Source of the DNA: Planctomycetaceae bacterium
Lineage (GTDB): Bacteria; Planctomycetota; Planctomycetia; Pirellulales; Pirellulaceae
Direction: 5' to 3'
Length of the DNA stretch: 64,000 nucleotides
NCBI GenBank assembly: GCA_027487485.1
Contig: JAIYDN010000052.1
Span: forward strand, 186,001-250,000
Shown one piece after another: positions 44,273-53,105 of the stretch. The translations under genes and the position numbers were made by a program. The notes beneath the pieces were generated by a model. That model did not search any database, was not told the origin of the DNA, and saw only the letters and a list, made by a program, of their open reading frames with translations. How positions within the stretch are numbered: position 1 is the first letter of the stretch; the number at the start of each line of letters is the position of its first letter.

Positions 44273-44594
44273 CGCAGTTATGTACTCGCTCAAATACTGA
44301 ACTATCAACATCGGTGGCCCGCTACTTCGTATGCTTTCGTTTTGTTTTTTCTGATTAATTCAAACAAGGATTCTGTGGTTTAACGTAATGCAATTCCGTT
44401 TTTGGTTCTCGGTTCCATTGGCCTTTTCTGAGTCGCTTCGATGGGGACGTGTATCTCACTTGCATTCCTTCCATGCTGCAAAATCAGCCTTGCTCCATCG
44501 TATACTTGGGTCCCAGCTTTGCAATCGCAACCGAAGCGAGACCTCTCTAGACGGCGCAAACCACTGACAAGGTCACTCCTTTTTGAAAAGAGTC
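44273..44594. other. Intergenic region without recognised gene
   Basis: About 320 nt upstream of the unknown minus-strand gene. No other gene, tRNA or clear promoter was recognised. Confidence 0.5.
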
Positions 44595-44668
44595 TGTCGA
44601 AAAATGTGGGGCGAAAAATTTGCGAGCCCTACTTCGGCTAACTATTTTTCGCCCCACATTTTTCGACA
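44595..44668 (+). repeat. Dispersed hairpin repeat, copy 4 (perfect stem)
   Basis: The arms 44595-44619 and 44644-44668 are exact reverse complements (25 bp) around a 24-nt loop. It is the most regular copy. It lies 35 nt after the stop of the YitT-family gene (on the minus strand) and upstream of the unknown gene, so it could also terminate transcription. Confidence 0.9.
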
Positions 44669-44703
44669 GCAACCATCCCGAAATCCGAAGGATTAGCCGG
44701 TGC

Positions 44704-45555
44704 TCACAAGATCGTTCGGCGTTTAATGACGCCACCCTTCGCATCCAGAACGGGCAAGATAACAGTGAATGCGTTTGGGTCGTTGCGTTTTACGATCAGT
44801 TCCAGCTTGGTGATTTCCAATCGCGTGATGACGCAGAAAAGAACTTCTTGCTCCGTTCCGCTGTAGCCCCCCAATGTTTTAAAGTTAGTAACGCCCCGCC
44901 CCAGTTCTTCTAGAAGGGACTTGCGAATGGCGTCTCGATGTTCGGTCATGATCATCACGCCGTTGTAGGCCTCGATGCCGTGAAGCAAATAGTCGATGGT
45001 CTTCGAGGCTGCTAAGTAGGTAAGCATGGAATAGAGAGCTGGTTCAACCCCCAGGAAGACAGCAGCCACGGAGAAGATAATGATGTTGAGTCCGAGGATC
45101 ACTTCCCCGACCGTCGCAAAGGTGCGAGAACTGAGTACGACAGCCAAAATTTCAGTTCCGTCCAATACCCCGCCGCTTCGAATGGCAAGTCCCACGCCTG
45201 CACCGATGAAGAAGCCGCCAAAGGCCGCCCCAAGAAACTTATCGGTGGTCAAATGGGGTAAAGGCACCAGAGCCACGGTCAGGGCGAGTACCAGAATGGC
45301 GACACCACTTTGTATGGCAAACATACGACCAATGAGCCTGTTTGCTATCAAAACAAATGGTACGTTCACCAGAACTAACCAAATGGAGAGCGGAACTGGT
45401 GTCAAGTCTGCGAGCAACATGGAAATGCCCGTGATGCCCCCATCGATAAAGCCATTGGGGAGCAAGAAGCACTCGAGCCCGATAGCTGCGCAAAGAACTC
45501 CGAAAAGCAAGAAAAGCCAATTGAGCAAGGCTGAGATTATCTGGTTGTTGAACAT
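44704..45555 (-). CDS. YitT family membrane protein (DUF161 plus DUF2179)
   Basis: About 283 residues from ATG 45555 (an upstream ATG at 45588 is also in frame). Five or so hydrophobic helices in the first 190 residues, with the family signature FLLPNGFIDGGITGISMLL and RSGGVLDGTEILAVVL. The C-terminal soluble DUF2179 domain has AYNGVMIMTEHRDAIRKSL and GYSGTEQEVLFCVITRLE. The family is widespread in bacteria, often annotated as possible transporters; the substrate is unknown. It is 63 nt downstream of the DevC-like gene on the same strand. Confidence 0.9.
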   Translation of the reverse strand: MFNNQIISALLNWLFLLFGVLCAAIGLECFLLPNGFIDGGITGISMLLADLTPVPLSIWLVLVNVPFVLIANRLIGRMFAIQSGVAILVLALTVALVPLPHLTTDKFLGAAFGGFFIGAGVGLAIRSGGVLDGTEILAVVLSSRTFATVGEVILGLNIIIFSVAAVFLGVEPALYSMLTYLAASKTIDYLLHGIEAYNGVMIMTEHRDAIRKSLLEELGRGVTNFKTLGGYSGTEQEVLFCVITRLEITKLELIVKRNDPNAFTVILPVLDAKGGVIKRRTIL

Positions 45556-45618
45556 GGTCGCGATTGTAGCCAATGCTCCATTTTCCAAAACCCGAACTTG
45601 CGATTTTTGAATGCCAGC

Positions 45619-46788
45619 TTACTTGAACAGAGTCGCTGGATCGGCTTCCCATAGTTTTCGTACGGCGAGCGCGCCGCTGATCGCGCACATTACGAAGGTC
45701 AGGCAAAACACCAGCAGAATCCGTAAGGGGCTCAACTGCATCACCAAGCCTGTCCATTCTGACAACAATTGGTACAGAAGCCAACTGAAAAGCCAGCCGG
45801 GAAAGAAACCAAAAATGCTCAAATAAAACGACTGAGTCATTACGAACCGCAAGAAGTAGTACGGGCCATAGCCCATCGCTTTCAATGTCGCAAACTCCGC
45901 CAAGTGATCGTGGATGTCCGTAAACAAGATTTGATAACAAATAATTACACCGACAAAAAGCCCCATGACCGTGCCGATCGAAAAGATGATCCCGATCGGC
46001 GTGTTGGTCGCCCAGAATCCAATCTCCCGTTGAATGAGTGCTTCCCGATCGTAAACTCGGACGGCATCCCCCAGCAGGCTTTGAAGCTCCGCTTGGACAG
46101 CCAGTTTGTCGGTTCCTGGTTGCAGCATCACCAGCCCCAGGTCCACAGCTGCCAAAGGTGGGTTGCGACCGTTGCGGAACGGGAAATAGTGCTCGACTCC
46201 TCGTTCTGTCATCACGATCGATCCGTCGTAGACAAAATCAGTGCCTATCTCCACCCATTCTTGCATTTGGATCTTCTTGCCGGAGAGTTCGATTTCTTGG
46301 CTCTGAAGCGTTTTCAAATCGTACTTTTCGAATCCGTACTTGGCCTTGCTTTTGCGATCGACCAGCGCATCGTCACGATCTTGCAAGAGCTTGCACTTGG
46401 CGTTCATATCCGAGTCGATAAACACTTTGCAATCCAGGGGAACACCTATTGCTCGAATCGACCGGGAAACGTTTCCGATGACTCGGATTTCGGCCATCGC
46501 ACGATCGATGTACAGTGGGTTGGCTTCACGGACCGTATCCAATCCACGCGCCCTTAAGATAAGCCCAAAGTCAAATCGTTGTTCGCTTGGGACCGTGTAG
46601 CGAGCAGGGCTGATGATGATCAAATCCGCCCGAAGGAGCCTTAAGACTTGCACGGTGCTGTCGAACAGACCGTTGAGAAAACCGATCTGCATGAACATCA
46701 GGATGACGGCAAAACCGATCCCGGACGAAGCGAGCGCCAGCTTGGGGTAACTTGAGGTTGTGTTTAGCCAAGCCAGTGGAGTTTGCAT
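45619..46788 (-). CDS. ABC transporter permease, DevC-like (FtsX family)
   Basis: 389 residues. One N-terminal transmembrane helix (SGIGFAVILMFMQIGFLNG) is followed by a large extracytoplasmic domain and three C-terminal helices within an FtsX-type module (LAEFATLKAMGYGPYYF). This matches the DevC permease of DevBCA-type exporters known in heterocyst glycolipid export and in planctomycetes. No ATPase (DevA) or membrane-fusion protein (DevB) is in the window. It starts 9 nt after the SdrD-like gene's stop, so it may be cotranscribed with it. Its partner subunits may be encoded elsewhere. Confidence 0.85.
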   Translation of the reverse strand: MQTPLAWLNTTSSYPKLALASSGIGFAVILMFMQIGFLNGLFDSTVQVLRLLRADLIIISPARYTVPSEQRFDFGLILRARGLDTVREANPLYIDRAMAEIRVIGNVSRSIRAIGVPLDCKVFIDSDMNAKCKLLQDRDDALVDRKSKAKYGFEKYDLKTLQSQEIELSGKKIQMQEWVEIGTDFVYDGSIVMTERGVEHYFPFRNGRNPPLAAVDLGLVMLQPGTDKLAVQAELQSLLGDAVRVYDREALIQREIGFWATNTPIGIIFSIGTVMGLFVGVIICYQILFTDIHDHLAEFATLKAMGYGPYYFLRFVMTQSFYLSIFGFFPGWLFSWLLYQLLSEWTGLVMQLSPLRILLVFCLTFVMCAISGALAVRKLWEADPATLFK

Positions 46789-46797
46789 CGGAGCGTG

Positions 46798-49700
46798 CTA
46801 ACGTATTGCCGTTCTTGCTTCTGGCTCCGTTCGAGCTGGAAGGGACGCATAGAATGCAGCCTCATCCACCCCATCTCCATCGAAATCACCGACTACGACT
46901 TGGCCAGCTTCCCCTTCGATTTCAAAGATGCGATCGGTTGCGTCCCATTTGCCGTTTCCGTTGCTATCGACGATCAAATCACGTCCGCGAACCACGGCAA
47001 TTTCGTCCAAGCCGTCTCCATTGAAATCACCTACCACGGCGATATCGCCTGGCTTGCCGAAATCAAAGAAGGAATCATCTTGTTCGCTAAAGCGTCCGTC
47101 ACCATTCACATCGATCTTCCATTTTCCATTGCTGAAGATCCCAAGTGTCGAAACCCCGTCCCCATTGAAGTCGCCGGCAACTGGTTGGTGTGATTCTGTT
47201 CCAAAGCGGAAGACGTGATCAACAACATCTGAACGCGGTTCGCCCGCGACGCTGCGCTGCATCAAACGTTCTTGCCCAGGTACTGTATTGCGAGGGGGCA
47301 AGTTCTTTGGGATTGCGACCAGCAAATTGTCCGTGTGATTCTCGGGGTCGGGAAGACCTGGTTCTTTTGCAAGGGCTTCTTCGTCTCCCTCCCATTCGGG
47401 TCCAAAGATTCCAATGTCATCCTTGCCATCGTTGTCCCAATCACCAACAACAGGCAGGTCGGCTTTGTCACCCAGCTTGGCCCACAGATCGCCTGAATCC
47501 CAGACTCCATTTCCATTGATGTCCAGCAACCATTCCCCGTCTTTGAACAGGGCCAGTTCATCGCGTCCATCGCCATTAAAATCCCCGGCTAAATGGATCG
47601 CACCATCCACATCAAAGGCATCTCGAGACAAGCGAGCTGGCTTTTTCTTGTTGGTAGAAACGATGACCCATCTACCGCGATCAATGGTATCGATCGTCCA
47701 TTGGCTGGTGTTCAGGATCTTGGTTGCGTCGGCAACTCGTTCACGGCTGACTTCTTTATCGACGCGGTGGCCTCGGGGCTCGCCCGCGTTGACCACGCTG
47801 AGGTGCCAAGTGTACTCGCTGGAATAGCCAATCGCGGCTTCATCGGGTCTTCCGACGATCGGTGGCGGAATCACCAAGACGCGTTCGAAGGGCAGGGTCA
47901 CGAATCCATTGACAGGTGGTGGATTGTTCGGCGGTGGCGTTACGGGTGGAGGTGGTGCAGGCGGTGGAGCCTTCGTCACTACGACCTCGCTAAAATTGTT
48001 TTCAACAGAACGATTGCCGGCGTTCAAGTTGATCATCAAAATGGCATCGCGACCAGGATTGGTGGCAGGATTGATCGACAGAAGTTCGATGATCCCTTGT
48101 TGCTGGGAATCACCGATGATGTCGTCGGCATTGATACTGAAGCCGCCAATCGACCCAGCCGTATCGCGTCCATCAAAGTACCCATCAGGCTGAACTTGAT
48201 AGATATGATAAGCTCCAGGACGCAAGCCTTTGAATTCGTAGAAACCGTTGCTGTCCGTCAGCACGCGAATCGTGGGCGTATTGTAGATTCCTGGCAGAGC
48301 GTTTCGCGAGCTTAGGCGTTCCCCTGTTCGCGTACGCAGCTCCAGTACGACGCTTCCAATGGGTGCATCACCGGCATTTCGAATTCCATCTCGTAATCCC
48401 TTCAAGACCAAAGGTGGCTGCCCATTTTCGGTTTCGATGGGCTCGCCGTCTTGAAACACATAACCGGAGATGCTTGCAGGAGGCACTTCACAAAAGTCAA
48501 GCTCTCGAAGACTCTGACCAGATCGAAGCGTAATGCTTGCCAACAAGTCAACGATGCTCGTGTCGGCAACTCCGGGAGGTGCCATTTGTCCACCTTGGAA
48601 GTAACCGTCAGGTTGAATCTCGCGGACGGAGTATTGTCCGGGTACCAAGCCTTCGAATCGGTATTCACCATTGGCGTTGGTCAGTGTTGTTCGAACCACT
48701 TGTCCTTGCACATTGAGAAGCTCGATGCGAACTCCTTCAATAGGTGACTCTTCGGGGTCCAAGATGCAGTCTTCGTCGAGATCCGCGAAAACCTTTCCTT
48801 CCAAGGAGGCAGGTCTTTGTTCGCAGAAATCATAGCGTAGAGCTTGCACCCCCGAACCGATAGCGATTGCAGAGATCAAGTCGGCGACGCTATCGTTGCC
48901 TCCCTCGCTGCCCGCTTTTTGTCCGCCTTGCAGGTATCCCGCTGGTTGCGTCTCACGCAGGGTGTAGGTTCCAGGTCGTAGATTGTCGAACTGGTAATTG
49001 CCTAATGCGTCCGTCCGGGTGGACGCGACCACGGTTCCGTTTCCATTCAATAGCTCGATCAAAACATTCGAGATGGGGACTTCGCCGGGATCCCGCACAC
49101 AATCCCCATCAGCGTCTTCATAGACATTGCCCGCGATGCTCGACGATAGAATTTCGCCAAAGTCATAACGAATTCCGTCCATGCCTGAAGGCAAGTTAAT
49201 CGCTTGGATCGAATCGATTCCAGACAATTGGCCGACCGCTTGTCCACCGATCGTGCCTACTCGGTCTTTACCGTCTAGGAAACCAGCCGGCGTGACTTCT
49301 TCGATTCGATAAATGCCTTTTCTCAAGGATGAGAAGCGATATTGCCCCTGAGCGTTGGTTACCGTTTCTGCAATCACAAGGCCAGATTCATTCAGCAAAC
49401 GAATCGTTGCACCTGGGATCGATGGCTCGGATACTTGACGCAATCCGTCGTCATTGTCGTCGCGATAGACCTCTCCTGAAAGGGACGCCGGTGGCTGTTC
49501 GCAGAAGTCATAATTGATCCCTTGTTGTCCACCGCCCAACTGGATCAGTTCTATTCGCGTTCCGCTGACAGCTTGTCCGACGTTGGTTCCACCCACCGTT
49601 CCGGCACGTGATCCGCCATCTAATAGATCTAGAGGCTGGGTTTGCAGGATGCTGTAGACGCCCGAGGGCAGGTTGTCGAATTGGTAGGTGCCATCGGCTC

Positions 49701-51402
49701 CTGTGAAGGTCGTTGCAACGATAGCTCCGGTTGCATTCACAAGCTCGATCTTGACACCTGGCAGAGGCGATTTCGAATTCGGTTCTGTGGAGAAGCAGTC
49801 GAATCCGGGCAAGGCGACGCAAACATGTCCCGACAAACTAGCGGGTTCGATTTCTCCGAAATTGAACTCGATACCACTTTCGTTTCCATCGAGCCTAATT
49901 TCTGTGATTTCGTCATTGACCGTCGAGCTACCGCGCGGTGCGCCGCCGACAGTGCCAGGTGACTCTTTCCCGTCTAAGAACCCAACAGGTTGCACGGTTT
50001 CCACGATCCGATATCGACCGGGTGGTAGGCTGAGGAATTGATAGAAACCTTGCGAATTGGTGCGAGTTGTTTGGTTGACGGCGCCAACGAGTGTATCCAG
50101 GGAAACGATTTGGATTTCAACACCAGCGATCCCCGTTTCACCCGCTTCCCGTAGGCCATCGTTGTCGTTGTCTCGATAGACATATCCGCTGATCTGCACC
50201 GGCTGAGCCTCTGCAAAATCTAGCCGCGTGCCTCGGCTGTCACCTTGCAGAATTGCAATGCCAGTCAACAAGTCTTTGTCATTGGCGACAGTTTGCCCAA
50301 GGACGGAGCTTCCATCTAGCAAACCGGGAATCGCACCGACACTTTGATAACCTGCGGGTTGGGTTTCGCGAATCTGATAAGTCCCAGGCGCCAGGCCAAG
50401 TTCAAGACCGAAGCGATAGCGTCCTTGCGAATCGGTGGTGGTGCTCAGGTTGGTGCTGGTGTAGGTACCGTTGGTTAGGCGGAACAAGGTCAGCGTGACA
50501 CCGCTGATCCCCTGTTCGCCCAGGTCTTGGGTCAAATTGATGTTGTTGTCAGCGAATACAGTACCTGATAACTCAATCGGTTTCGGGACTTGAGTGACGG
50601 TTGCAGCAGCCCCTGCAGTTCGATCTCGCAAACCTGCAACATCATCGCCGGGCAAATCCAATCCTGTGCTGGCAAGGACTGGGTCGTAGGCATTGACGAA
50701 CACGCCTTCCGCGCTCGCGTTTTCAAATCGAGGCGCGGTGAAGCTGGCTCGGATTTTCGAATCAGCGAACTCAACGCCCGAGGTGATTGGGTCGACGTCG
50801 GGATTCATGACCGATGGGTTTGAGTCACCACGGTAACGCTGAATTTCATCGACATCGATTGAGAACTTGACTTTGTCCCCCGCGAAGAAGTTCTCGAAAG
50901 TGAGAACCAATAGCATGCCACCATCCGTGACAGTCGCGCTGACTCGCGCGTTGGGAGATGCGGCGGTCAATGATTCGAGCTTGTACGGGAATGCGTGGTC
51001 GGCACCGAGGCTAGCGACGTTCTCGATCGTGTCGAAAAAGTTATCCCCATTGGAGAAACCCGGAGTTCCCTGATCAGAATCGATGACCAATCGAGTCAGT
51101 TGGGTTCCAGCGGCTCCACCGCGAAACGTAACATAGAACGAGTCACCATGAGCATCGTCACCGTTATCTTCTTCGACGTAGACACCGCCAACCCAAAGCG
51201 GATCGACGTTGAAAACAACTCTCGCTTCGAGCGATTCGACAGTCGAATGCCTTACGGACTTGGTCGAAGATCTCACGTTATTCCTTGCTGAGCATGAAGG
51301 GCGAGGAGCTGCTTGCGCTTCCGGTCGGTCGGAAGGAAAAAGTCCTGTCATCAGGTTTTTCTTCATTTGGCTGATACGCTTTTTCCAATTACTTGATGGC
51401 AT
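46798..51402 (-). CDS. SdrD-like adhesin with seven B-type repeats and FG-GAP-like C-terminus
   Basis: 1534 residues. The N-terminus carries VESLEARVVF (55-64), the same type of planctomycete export motif as the giant protein. An unclear N-terminal region (about 65-270) precedes seven SdrD B-like modules (about 272-1140), each beginning like LSGEVYRDDNDDGLR or SGYVYRDNDNDGLRE. The DxNxDG-type Ca-binding sites are visible. A Pro-rich hinge (about 1143-1165) separates them from repeated DFNGDGRDELALF-like segments, which resemble FG-GAP/VCBS-type calcium-binding repeats. It is likely an exported, calcium-stabilised surface adhesin. The start overlaps the end of the WD40 gene by 14 nt. No LPXTG-type anchor is seen. 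Confidence 0.87.
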   Translation of the reverse strand: MPSSNWKKRISQMKKNLMTGLFPSDRPEAQAAPRPSCSARNNVRSSTKSVRHSTVESLEARVVFNVDPLWVGGVYVEEDNGDDAHGDSFYVTFRGGAAGTQLTRLVIDSDQGTPGFSNGDNFFDTIENVASLGADHAFPYKLESLTAASPNARVSATVTDGGMLLVLTFENFFAGDKVKFSIDVDEIQRYRGDSNPSVMNPDVDPITSGVEFADSKIRASFTAPRFENASAEGVFVNAYDPVLASTGLDLPGDDVAGLRDRTAGAAATVTQVPKPIELSGTVFADNNINLTQDLGEQGISGVTLTLFRLTNGTYTSTNLSTTTDSQGRYRFGLELGLAPGTYQIRETQPAGYQSVGAIPGLLDGSSVLGQTVANDKDLLTGIAILQGDSRGTRLDFAEAQPVQISGYVYRDNDNDGLREAGETGIAGVEIQIVSLDTLVGAVNQTTRTNSQGFYQFLSLPPGRYRIVETVQPVGFLDGKESPGTVGGAPRGSSTVNDEITEIRLDGNESGIEFNFGEIEPASLSGHVCVALPGFDCFSTEPNSKSPLPGVKIELVNATGAIVATTFTGADGTYQFDNLPSGVYSILQTQPLDLLDGGSRAGTVGGTNVGQAVSGTRIELIQLGGGQQGINYDFCEQPPASLSGEVYRDDNDDGLRQVSEPSIPGATIRLLNESGLVIAETVTNAQGQYRFSSLRKGIYRIEEVTPAGFLDGKDRVGTIGGQAVGQLSGIDSIQAINLPSGMDGIRYDFGEILSSSIAGNVYEDADGDCVRDPGEVPISNVLIELLNGNGTVVASTRTDALGNYQFDNLRPGTYTLRETQPAGYLQGGQKAGSEGGNDSVADLISAIAIGSGVQALRYDFCEQRPASLEGKVFADLDEDCILDPEESPIEGVRIELLNVQGQVVRTTLTNANGEYRFEGLVPGQYSVREIQPDGYFQGGQMAPPGVADTSIVDLLASITLRSGQSLRELDFCEVPPASISGYVFQDGEPIETENGQPPLVLKGLRDGIRNAGDAPIGSVVLELRTRTGERLSSRNALPGIYNTPTIRVLTDSNGFYEFKGLRPGAYHIYQVQPDGYFDGRDTAGSIGGFSINADDIIGDSQQQGIIELLSINPATNPGRDAILMINLNAGNRSVENNFSEVVVTKAPPPAPPPPVTPPPNNPPPVNGFVTLPFERVLVIPPPIVGRPDEAAIGYSSEYTWHLSVVNAGEPRGHRVDKEVSRERVADATKILNTSQWTIDTIDRGRWVIVSTNKKKPARLSRDAFDVDGAIHLAGDFNGDGRDELALFKDGEWLLDINGNGVWDSGDLWAKLGDKADLPVVGDWDNDGKDDIGIFGPEWEGDEEALAKEPGLPDPENHTDNLLVAIPKNLPPRNTVPGQERLMQRSVAGEPRSDVVDHVFRFGTESHQPVAGDFNGDGVSTLGIFSNGKWKIDVNGDGRFSEQDDSFFDFGKPGDIAVVGDFNGDGLDEIAVVRGRDLIVDSNGNGKWDATDRIFEIEGEAGQVVVGDFDGDGVDEAAFYASLPARTEPEARTAIR

Positions 51403-52600
51403 CGCCTGCCCCCGAGTCTTCGAATTGTGCAGCTACAGGATGGACGTAACGTCCCTTGGTTTTCGAATCGCTGATTGCTTCTGCGATATCCCAAATTCGA
51501 ATCGTGGTATCGAAGCTTCCCGAAATGAGCTTGTCACCAGCCTTTCGAAGTATCGAAACAGATCCATCGTGACCAACCAACTTGATCGATGCCTGTTGAT
51601 CGTCCTTCCCAACGAGTCGTATAGAATTGTCACTTCCTGCGATCGCAAACAGGTTCTCTGAAAGCAAGCACAGGCCCATCAGTTTCCCGCCGGGGATTTC
51701 AGACATGCCAAGGACGGTTCGCGATGCGATGTCAAAGTGAACGATTCTTCGATCTTCTCCTACCGATGTCAGTTTGGTGCCGTCGTCGGAGAATCGAATG
51801 GTGCGTATTCGGTCGAAGTGGAGCGGCGACGCAACATCGTCTGCGTGATCATTGGAGCTCAACGAGCTTGGTAACTGATTCAAGGAAGAGCCGGGATTGT
51901 TACGGTCAATGCGTCGGACTCGCAAGACACCATCCCGGCCGCCATAGGCTAGCCACTGGCGATCTGGCGAACAGGCGATCGTTCGGACATCTTTGCACTC
52001 GCAAACATGAGCGATTGACAGATTCGGCTGATCATTCAGCGACAAGTAAAGATTATCGCCGAATCCGGCAGTGTAAATTTGGGACTCATCGATGTATGAC
52101 AGAGCTAGCAGCGCATGCCCGGCAGCTTGTGTTTTGTGTAGTTTGGGTGCGTCGCCAAGTTGCCAGCGGCGCAGAGTGCCATCATTGCTGCAGGAGGCCA
52201 GCTCATTTCCGCTCGGCGAAAACTCGAGGCCCTTCACCCAATCTGTGTGCCCTTGAAGAGTTGTCCGGGTGGCACCAGTTCGAATCGATACGATGCGAAT
52301 TGCGTGGTCGTCGCCAGCAGCTGCAATCCATTCTCCGTCAGGCGAGATGCTCATTGCGGTAACCACAGGCGGATCGGATCGTTCCGGAATGCCCAGTAGC
52401 TGGATCACGTTCACAAAGGGGCGGCTGCCAAGCTCCTGAGTCGCAGTGTCTTGAGCAAGCGTAGGGTGCAATGTTCCCAAAACGAAAGGCACTAGGGAGA
52501 CAACAGCGAGCCACGAAGAAAATGGTCGTAGACTTTGGGTCTCGGAGTTCGACGTTTTCACGATATCCAAGCAGACGTTTCGGTCTCGATGGTTTCGCAT
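51389..52600 (-). CDS. Secreted WD40-repeat protein
   Basis: 403 residues. The first 50 residues include a hydrophobic segment (WLAVVSLVPFVLGTLHPTLA) as a signal peptide or signal anchor, with an unusually long polar leader. Five or more WD40-type repeats follow (for example MSISPDGEWIAAAGDD, EFSPSGNELASCSNDGTLR, SGSFDTTIRIWD). It has no catalytic domain and probably acts as a scaffold. An AAGGAGG ribosome binding site 9 nt upstream supports the start. Its 3' end overlaps the start of the adhesin gene, so the two are probably coupled. Confidence 0.85.
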   Translation of the reverse strand: MRNHRDRNVCLDIVKTSNSETQSLRPFSSWLAVVSLVPFVLGTLHPTLAQDTATQELGSRPFVNVIQLLGIPERSDPPVVTAMSISPDGEWIAAAGDDHAIRIVSIRTGATRTTLQGHTDWVKGLEFSPSGNELASCSNDGTLRRWQLGDAPKLHKTQAAGHALLALSYIDESQIYTAGFGDNLYLSLNDQPNLSIAHVCECKDVRTIACSPDRQWLAYGGRDGVLRVRRIDRNNPGSSLNQLPSSLSSNDHADDVASPLHFDRIRTIRFSDDGTKLTSVGEDRRIVHFDIASRTVLGMSEIPGGKLMGLCLLSENLFAIAGSDNSIRLVGKDDQQASIKLVGHDGSVSILRKAGDKLISGSFDTTIRIWDIAEAISDSKTKGRYVHPVAAQFEDSGAGDAIK

Positions 52601-52842
52601 GTTCCTGACCCTCCTTGATCGACCCGAATTCCTCGAAGCGAAAACACTCCAATGGTTCTCTCGTTATCGACCGAGGACCGCCCTGTCTTTTGTGAGAATT
52701 GGTAAATTGAGGGGGAAATCCGGCCTGCGTTTACTTTGCCATGCTGGTTGTAGCGGCGTCGGGCCCTATGTTCTGGTCTAGACAAGTTTTGGTTTGCTGC
52801 CGATCGGCCAATTGGCTTCGGGCGAGGCGGAGATTTTCAAAA

Positions 52843-52858
52843 ATTCACCAAAGTGAAT
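52843..52858. promoter_or_regulatory. Operator-like inverted repeat upstream of sucA
   Basis: Perfect 6-bp inverted repeat ATTCAC CAAA GTGAAT, about 35 nt upstream of a TATAAT box. Symmetry and position are those of a transcription-factor site; the protein is not identified. Confidence 0.35.
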
Positions 52859-52891
52859 AAAATGCGAGGTTTCCGCGTAGCATCTGGCGGC

Positions 52892-52897
52892 TATAAT
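52892..52897 (+). promoter_or_regulatory. Candidate -10 element for sucA
   Basis: TATAAT consensus about 210 nt upstream of the sucA start; the -35 box at normal spacing is poor. A long leader would result. Confidence 0.35.
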
Positions 52898-53105
52898 GAG
52901 GCCTGATCCTACACGAGCTACCGATAATGGGATTCCTCGCCCCGTTACAGAATGGCAGTTAGTTTCCCTTAATATCGCTTATCTGGTCGTTAGCCGGACC
53001 TTGGGATTGATCTCGAGTGTTCGGATTTCTTATACAGAGCCACGTTATTGAGGGCGGCATTTTGACGCCAGGCCCCAACCACCACCCTTACGCAAGCGAA
53101 GCGAA

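Larger units (their letters stand above)
52601..53105. other. Divergent region between the WD40 gene and sucA
   Basis: About 505 nt. It holds a TATAAT hexamer at 52892-52897, a 6-bp inverted repeat ATTCAC-N4-GTGAAT at 52843-52858, and a perfect palindrome GCCAATTGGC at 52807-52816. It probably contains the sucA promoter with a long untranslated leader of about 200 nt. No gene was recognised. Confidence 0.5.
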
